Of a stretch of DNA of 64,000 nucleotides, positions 61,246 to 64,000 are shown piece after piece. The stretch is from Kaistella flava (ex Peng et al. 2021) (lineage in GTDB: Bacteria; Bacteroidota; Bacteroidia; Flavobacteriales; Weeksellaceae). Each line of letters starts with the position of its first letter. Within the stretch, counting starts at the first letter, position 1. Location: assembly GCF_015191005.1 (NCBI RefSeq), contig NZ_CP040442.1:1736001-1800000 (forward strand). Direction: 5' to 3'. The notes below the pieces were generated by a model, which was given only the letters and a program-made list of their open reading frames with translations, was not told the origin of the DNA and did no database searches. Both the position numbers and the translations under genes were made by a program.

Positions 61246-64000
61246 TTACTCTAATTCTCTTTTCAAAAACTTCGCGGTCAATGATTTTTTCGATCGCGCT
61301 ACTTCTTCCGGAGTTCCTTTCGCGATAATTTCTCCGCCGCGGAAGCCTCCTTCCGGACCAACGTCGATAATATGATCTGCAAGTTTGATCACATCCATAT
61401 TATGTTCGATGATGATGAAAGAGTTACCTAATTCAACCAGTTTATTAATCGCATCCATCAACACTTTTACGTCTTCAAAATGCAGTCCTGTCGTAGGTTC
61501 ATCTAGAATATATAAAGTATTTCCGGTTTGCCTTTTTGATAATTCTGTGGCGAGTTTAATTCTTTGTGCTTCTCCTCCACTTAAAGTTGTAGATTGTTGT
61601 CCGAGCGTGATATATCCCAAACCAACATCCTGCATCGTTTTCACTTTCATGAAGATTTTCGGAATTGGCTGGAAGAATTCTGTCGCTTCATCAATCGTCA
61701 TTTCCAATACGTCAGAAATAGATTTTCCTTTGTACCGAACTTCTAAGGTTTCACGGTTAAATCGTTTTCCATTGCACGTTTCACAATGAACATATACATC
61801 GGGCAAGAAATTCATTTCAATGACTTTCAAACCTCCACCTTGACAGGTTTCACAGCGTCCGCCTTTTACATTAAAGGAGAATCGTCCTGCTTTATAACCT
61901 CGGATTTTAGACTCCGGAAGTTCTGCAAAAAGATTTCTGATATCGGTAAACATTCCCGTATAAGTCGCGGGATTTGAACGTGGCGTTCTACCAATAGGCG
62001 TTTGATCAACATCTACAATTTTGTCGATATTATCAATTCCTTCCAATTTTTTGTACGGCAAAGGATCTTTTACCGCTCTGTAAAAATGCTGATTTAGAAT
62101 TGGATACAAAGTTCCATTAATCAAAGAAGATTTTCCACTTCCCGAAATCCCCGTTACTACAACCAGTTTTCCCAAAGGAATTTCTAAATTCACATTCTTC
62201 AGATTATTTCCCGTCGCACCTTTTAGAATTAGTGATTTACCATTTCCTTCTCTACGAACTTCCGGAACTTCGATTTTACGTTTTCCGGTCAGATAATCTG
62301 CAGTGATCGTATCGGCATTTAATAAATCTTTCGGCTTTCCTTGCCAAAGAACTTCACCACCGAATTTTCCGGCGCGCGGACCAATATCCAAAACCTCATC
62401 AGCCTCCATAATCATGTCTTTGTCGTGTTCAACAACGATTACAGAATTTCCGATATCGCGTAAATTTTTCAAAGAATCGATCAGTCTTTCGTTATCTCTT
62501 TGATGCAAACCAATCGATGGCTCATCTAAAATATAAAGAACATTCACCAATTGCGAACCGATTTGTGTTGCCAACCGAATCCGTTGAGATTCCCCACCAG
62601 AAAGGGTTCGTGAACTTCTGCTCAAACTCAGATAATCTAAACCGACATCGAGCAAAAACTGCAATCTGGTTTTGATTTCCTTCAGAATTTCGTGAGCGAT
62701 TATTTTATTGTTTTTATTGAATTTATCTTCAACCTGAATCAACCATTCCTTTAAATCAAGAAGCGATAAAGCATTAATTTCTGCAATATTTTTTCCATCG
62801 ATTTTAAAACTTAAACTCGCCGCTTGCAAACGCGCTCCATTACATTCCGGACAAACCTCTTCCGTGGTGAAATGACGTTCTAACAAAGTAGCATCGTAAC
62901 TTTCTTTGTCATCGATCATATCATTAATTAAAGAAATCAGCCCATCAAAATTGACTTTAATTTTCTTATTAATGCCGGCGTGTTTTAAATCTTTATTGAT
63001 TTCTTTATGACAACCGTTGTAAATATAGTCGATTGCTTCTTCAGGAATATCTTTCATCGGTGTTGCCAACGAAAGTCCATAAATTTCTAAAATATTTTTA
63101 ATTTGACCCAGAATCCATTTGTTCGATTTAATATCTTCTAATGGAAGTAAACCACCTTGATTTATAGAAAGTTTTGGGTTTTCAACAAAATAATCGGTGT
63201 TTACTTTTTTCACTGTTCCCAATCCTTTGCAATACGGACAACTTCCTTTCGGAGAATTGAACGAAAACGTGTTCGGCTCCGGTAAAGCCAATGAATGTCC
63301 GGTATCGGCATCCATTAAATTTTTGGAGAAATATTCTATTTTATCACTTGCTAATTTCTGGATCCCAATTACTCCTTCGCCCATGTGCAAAGCAGTTTTC
63401 AGGGATTGTTCCATTCTGGCTTCAGAGGCACTTTCGCCGATAATCCAACGGTCGATAACAATATCGATATCGTGGGTTTTGTAGCGGTCGAGTTTTAAAT
63501 CATATTCGATATCCAGAATTTCGCCATCAATTCTCGCCTGGCCGTATCCTTTCTTGGCCATCTGAATAAAAAGTTCATGGTAATGTCCTTTACGAGAACT
63601 AACTACGGGCGCCAACAACATTACCTTTTCTCCTTTGTAATTGTTTTTCACGGCCTCTAAAATTTGCTCTTCGGTATAACTGACCAATCTTTGGCCGGTC
63701 GTTAACGAGTACGCATCTGAAACTCTGGCAAAAAGCAAACGTAAAAAGTCATATAATTCAGTCACCGTTCCAACTGTAGAACGCGGGTTTTTATTGGTCG
63801 TTTTCTGTTCGATGGCGATAACCGGCGAAAGTCCGTCGATTTTATCAACATCGGGTCTTTCTAAACCACCCAGAAATTGTCTGGCATACGCCGAAAAAGT
63901 TTCGATATATCTTCGCTGACCTTCCGCGAAAATCGTATCAAAAGCCAACGACGATTTACCACTCCCTGAAAGTCCGGTGATTACAACCAGTTCATTGCGG
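61246..64000 (-). CDS. uvrA: excinuclease ABC subunit A, 5' partial
   Basis: The frame is open to the window edge; about 25-30 N-terminal residues are outside. UvrA finds bulky DNA lesions and loads UvrB for nucleotide excision repair. Visible marks are the N-terminal GLSGSGKSSLAFDT (first Walker A), SGGESQRIRLATQIGS and SGGEAQRIKLATEL (ABC signatures), the second GISGSGKSSL, and the zinc Cys pairs (CPYCKG, CPECNG, CETCQGG, CETCNG). The C-terminus ends KRELE. Confidence 0.96.
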   Translation of the reverse strand, partial: RNELVVITGLSGSGKSSLAFDTIFAEGQRRYIETFSAYARQFLGGLERPDVDKIDGLSPVIAIEQKTTNKNPRSTVGTVTELYDFLRLLFARVSDAYSLTTGQRLVSYTEEQILEAVKNNYKGEKVMLLAPVVSSRKGHYHELFIQMAKKGYGQARIDGEILDIEYDLKLDRYKTHDIDIVIDRWIIGESASEARMEQSLKTALHMGEGVIGIQKLASDKIEYFSKNLMDADTGHSLALPEPNTFSFNSPKGSCPYCKGLGTVKKVNTDYFVENPKLSINQGGLLPLEDIKSNKWILGQIKNILEIYGLSLATPMKDIPEEAIDYIYNGCHKEINKDLKHAGINKKIKVNFDGLISLINDMIDDKESYDATLLERHFTTEEVCPECNGARLQAASLSFKIDGKNIAEINALSLLDLKEWLIQVEDKFNKNNKIIAHEILKEIKTRLQFLLDVGLDYLSLSRSSRTLSGGESQRIRLATQIGSQLVNVLYILDEPSIGLHQRDNERLIDSLKNLRDIGNSVIVVEHDKDMIMEADEVLDIGPRAGKFGGEVLWQGKPKDLLNADTITADYLTGKRKIEVPEVRREGNGKSLILKGATGNNLKNVNLEIPLGKLVVVTGISGSGKSSLINGTLYPILNQHFYRAVKDPLPYKKLEGIDNIDKIVDVDQTPIGRTPRSNPATYTGMFTDIRNLFAELPESKIRGYKAGRFSFNVKGGRCETCQGGGLKVIEMNFLPDVYVHCETCNGKRFNRETLEVRYKGKSISDVLEMTIDEATEFFQPIPKIFMKVKTMQDVGLGYITLGQQSTTLSGGEAQRIKLATELSKRQTGNTLYILDEPTTGLHFEDVKVLMDAINKLVELGNSFIIIEHNMDVIKLADHIIDVGPEGGFRGGEIIAKGTPEEVARSKKSLTAKFLKRELE

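Overview
The window is a stretch of AT-rich chromosome from a member of the Bacteroidota, class Flavobacteriia, most like Chryseobacterium, Kaistella or another Weeksellaceae genus. The evidence is type IX secretion genes (porU, porV, gldJ), secreted proteins with T9SS C-terminal sorting domains, an S46 dipeptidyl-peptidase, a DUF4290 protein next to murA, and many promoters with the Bacteroidota -7 box TAnnTTTG. There is no rRNA operon, CRISPR array, transposase or integrase. The genus is inferred from protein character only.

Layout. From 1 to 7.4 kb is accessory-looking sequence: the 3' part of an SRAP/HMCES gene, two unknown genes, a secreted phospholipase-D-like protein, a gene-free stretch of about 1.5 kb full of degenerate and inverted repeats, a minus-strand cassette (267-aa protein, DUF5675 protein, two small membrane proteins) and a thermonuclease. 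From 7.4 to 10 kb is a sugar-nucleotide operon (WbpE-like aminotransferase, membrane protein, galE). From 10.2 to 12.7 kb are a secreted Lys-rich repeat protein and a subtilisin with a T9SS tail. From 12.9 to 33.5 kb is mostly housekeeping: PEP carboxylase, a retropepsin/PDZ protein, an L,D-transpeptidase lipoprotein, a DMT transporter, glgB-glgA, a DPP11-type peptidase, a deacetylase and GNAT pair, an M16 peptidase, aspA and an amidase lipoprotein.

From 33.6 to 34.4 kb is a tRNA cluster (Ser, then a duplicated Pro-Arg pair). From 34.4 to 44.4 kb are an ABC ATPase, SRPBCC, NUDIX, murF, gldJ and divergent porU-porV; these last supply T9SS functions used by the secreted proteins elsewhere in the window. 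From 44.7 to 52.4 kb are a FUSC membrane protein, a PPTase, ahcY, a TPR/LuxR-type regulator, two tandem small-RNA-like units, and a hemerythrin protein. From 52.5 to 64 kb are DUF4290-murA, a haem-binding and DCC thiol protein pair, a peroxiredoxin-thioredoxin operon, an FAD oxidoreductase, a GNAT, a DUF421 protein and the C-terminal 90 percent of uvrA.

The most interesting signals are these. (1) Two paralogous small transcription units at 51.27-51.80 kb have identical architecture: paired TTTGTCC boxes 11 bp apart, a TAAATTTG promoter, a nonapeptide-sized ORF running into the terminator hairpin. (2) The DUF5675/holin-like cassette and adjacent repeat-rich, gene-free DNA with a 169-bp inverted repeat look like an undescribed mobile or lysis-type module. 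(3) MurA has Asp in place of the fosfomycin-target Cys.
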